Of a DNA stretch of 64,000 nt, positions 63,754-64,000 are shown piece after piece. This DNA is from Wenzhouxiangella sp042310355 (GTDB lineage: Bacteria > Pseudomonadota > Gammaproteobacteria > Xanthomonadales > Wenzhouxiangellaceae): the NCBI RefSeq assembly GCF_042310355.1, contig NZ_JBHJMR010000004.1, positions 1-64,000 on the forward strand, written 5' to 3'. Every line of letters starts with the position of its first letter. The stretch's first letter is position 1. The position numbers and the translations under genes are program-made. The notes under the pieces were generated by a model. It worked only from the letters and a program-made list of their open reading frames with translations, had not been told where the DNA came from and did no database searches.

Positions 63754-64000
63754 TCAGTCTTGAACCGGGGCTCGCGGCGGAACGACGAGGCCACTGGGCG
63801 CAACTTTTCCGTCGGCGTTCGACGCCGGCGAACGCCGGCGACAATACGGTGAGTGCTCACAAACCTCGGCGCCGAAAGCATGCGCCACAGCATCCGCCCA
63901 ATGATCATCGGCCCAACGCGGATCACCATAGTAGTGACCGATGGCGTGCGCCATCTCATGCGCCATGACGTAGTAGTAGCGCCCATGCAGCCAGGGTTCG
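63754..64000 (-). CDS. C-terminal end of a zincin-like metalloprotein, partial
   Basis: The frame is open to the right edge, so the gene continues outside the window. The last 81 residues include GRYYYVMAHEMAHAIGHYYG, an HExxH zinc motif followed by a His, then WADAVAHAFGAEVCEHSPYC and a Cys pair. Zincin families with HEMAH in this context include several uncharacterised metallopeptidase groups; I cannot assign one from the fragment. The tail KVAPSGLVVPPRAPVQD looks disordered. Confidence 0.6.
   Translation of the reverse strand, partial: EPWLHGRYYYVMAHEMAHAIGHYYGDPRWADDHWADAVAHAFGAEVCEHSPYCRRRSPASNADGKVAPSGLVVPPRAPVQD

Overview
The window is about 64 kb of GC-rich, densely coded bacterial chromosome with no tRNA, rRNA, prophage, transposase or CRISPR array that I can see. 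Gene content (Mg-type HemB, AroE, ApaH, Lgt-ThyA-FolA, single-chain AceE with AceF and a lipoylated Lpd, ExoD, YqjD/YqjE-like pair, many envelope and secreted proteins) points to a gammaproteobacterium. The style of the intergenic repeats and of the secreted proteins makes me favour the Xanthomonadales/Wenzhouxiangellaceae neighbourhood, but that is inference.

Layout. 0-7.2 kb holds housekeeping genes (hemB, aroE, apaH, a CDF metal exporter, folA, an MHYT membrane sensor, thyA, lgt). 7.4-12.9 kb holds a YyaL-type thioredoxin-domain protein, an SLC13-type permease with TrkA-C domains, a BtuF-like binding protein and a Dph6-like ATP pyrophosphatase. 13.0-24.3 kb is a six-gene envelope operon on the minus strand: surface lipase lipoprotein (VolA/Pla-1 type), DUF1302 outer-membrane protein, two DUF1329 proteins (one a lipoprotein with a TolA-like charged helix), a YCF48-like propeller and an MMPL/RND exporter. 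A divergent NRAMP-related transporter follows, then a DUF885 lipoprotein. 27.6-34.7 kb is the pyruvate dehydrogenase locus (aceE, aceF, a retropepsin-like protease, lpdA). 34.8-45.6 kb has secreted or envelope proteins: a PAD-like deiminase, GNAT enzyme, FAD dehydrogenase, a small exported protein, TraB/GumN protein and two tandem carboxypeptidase-regulatory-like repeat proteins. 45.7-51.1 kb holds a GST, an ABC-2 exporter whose permease gene contains an in-frame amber codon, an amidohydrolase and a DesK/DesR-like two-component system. 51.2-55.7 kb is a compact cassette of an ATP-grasp ligase, a large unrecognised protein with a papain-like Q-C-H-N signature and an HDAC-family deacetylase; I see this as the best candidate for an undescribed pathway. 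55.9-64 kb holds an RND efflux pair, YqjE/YqjD-like proteins, ExoD, two tandem Crp/Fnr regulators and the C-terminal end of a zincin-like protein.

A second theme is repeats. At least eight places carry arrays of 7-bp units (GGTCCGC, GGAACTC, AATCGTA, GTTTCCG, CCCTGAA, CCCGAGT and similar). Some are intergenic, in two cases as inverted pairs. Others lie in frame inside lpdA, aceF and aceE. The first ~95 codons and the leaders of aceF and lpdA are near-identical duplicates, each with heptamer arrays at the same positions but with different unit sequences.
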